Of a stretch of 6,129 nucleotides of DNA, positions 6,075-6,129 are shown in pieces. Origin of the DNA: JANQEA01 sp964530075 (GTDB lineage: Bacteria > Bipolaricaulota > Bipolaricaulia > UBA7950 > UBA9294). Location: NCBI GenBank assembly GCA_964530075.1, contig CAZGXU010000073.1, positions 1-6,129 of the forward strand, given 5' to 3'. The translations under genes were made by a program, and so were the position numbers. Each line of letters starts with the position of its first letter. Positions within the stretch are counted from its first letter, which is position 1. The notes under the pieces are model-generated. The model ran no database searches. It was not told where the DNA came from and saw only the letters and a list, made by a program, of their open reading frames with translations.

Positions 6075-6129
6075 CTAGACCGAAGTTCCTGGAAATTTCG
6101 GGGTTGAAACAAGCAGTTAATGCAGGTGG

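Larger units (their letters stand above)
5108..6129 (-). mobile_element. partial, decayed IS3-family insertion sequence (IS407-like)
   Basis: The element runs from its right end, inferred at 5108, past the window edge. The end is placed at TGACCTGCCCCCA (5108-5120) because recognisable KorB codons stop immediately to its left and TGACCTGCCCC-type tips are common in this IS group. A related TGACCCTGCCCCA lies 50 bp further in (5158-5170). The transposase gene between about 5184 and 6074 reads towards korB and is broken. The left terminal repeat and most of orfA are not in view, so the total length and any target duplication cannot be judged. The element is oriented like the metabolic cluster. 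Confidence 0.75.

Noticed and set aside
6088..6129. GTTGAAAC-containing stretch at the right edge, reminiscent of CRISPR repeat ends
   Set aside because: Only one copy is visible, with no spacing pattern, and the sequence is most simply part of the IS orfA region.

Overview
This 6.1 kb window is GC-rich prokaryotic DNA with tightly packed genes. It probably comes from an anaerobic archaeon or a little-characterised bacterial lineage; the sequence does not settle which. In favour of an archaeon: the first gene joins an AbrB-type swapped-hairpin DNA-binding domain to PhoU domains, an arrangement best known from archaea, and AT-rich TATA-like boxes stand out against the GC-rich background. In favour of a bacterium, or of bacterial input: near-consensus Shine-Dalgarno sequences precede several genes, and there is an IS3-family insertion sequence. 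An anaerobic lifestyle is suggested by the remains of a 2-oxoacid:ferredoxin oxidoreductase gene and by an oxygen-sensitive class I [4Fe-4S] fumarase.

Layout, left to right. Positions 1-145 are non-coding and hold an AT-rich imperfect palindrome (57-82). Positions 146-1147 (minus) encode the AbrB-PhoU regulator. The 193-bp divergent gap 1148-1340 has a TATA-like box and Shine-Dalgarno site for the regulator, a strong GC-rich hairpin, and a weak promoter candidate for the genes on the other side. Positions 1341-1854 (plus) hold a two-gene unit: a small two-helix membrane protein whose 3' end overlaps a YbjQ/UPF0145 gene by 29 bp. A short convergent gap (1855-1953) contains an inverted repeat.

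Positions 1954-5107 (minus) are a central-carbon-metabolism cluster read right to left: the 3' remnant of a 2-oxoacid:ferredoxin oxidoreductase beta-subunit gene (korB-like), class I fumarase alpha, class I fumarase beta (ATGA overlap with alpha), and malic enzyme. The intact enzymes would convert fumarate to malate and then malate to pyruvate plus CO2. The korB-like gene would have linked 2-oxoglutarate and succinyl-CoA to ferredoxin upstream of this.

From 5108 to the right edge lies part of a decayed IS3-family (IS407-like) element that cuts off korB. Its transposase carries at least three clear frameshifts, an internal stop and loss of the first catalytic aspartate; a fourth frameshift is likely. 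Its far end lies outside the window. I found no undescribed defence, CRISPR or biosynthetic system. The points most worth checking are the korB interruption, the doubled IS end motif, the palindrome at 57-82 and the YbjQ/membrane-protein pair.
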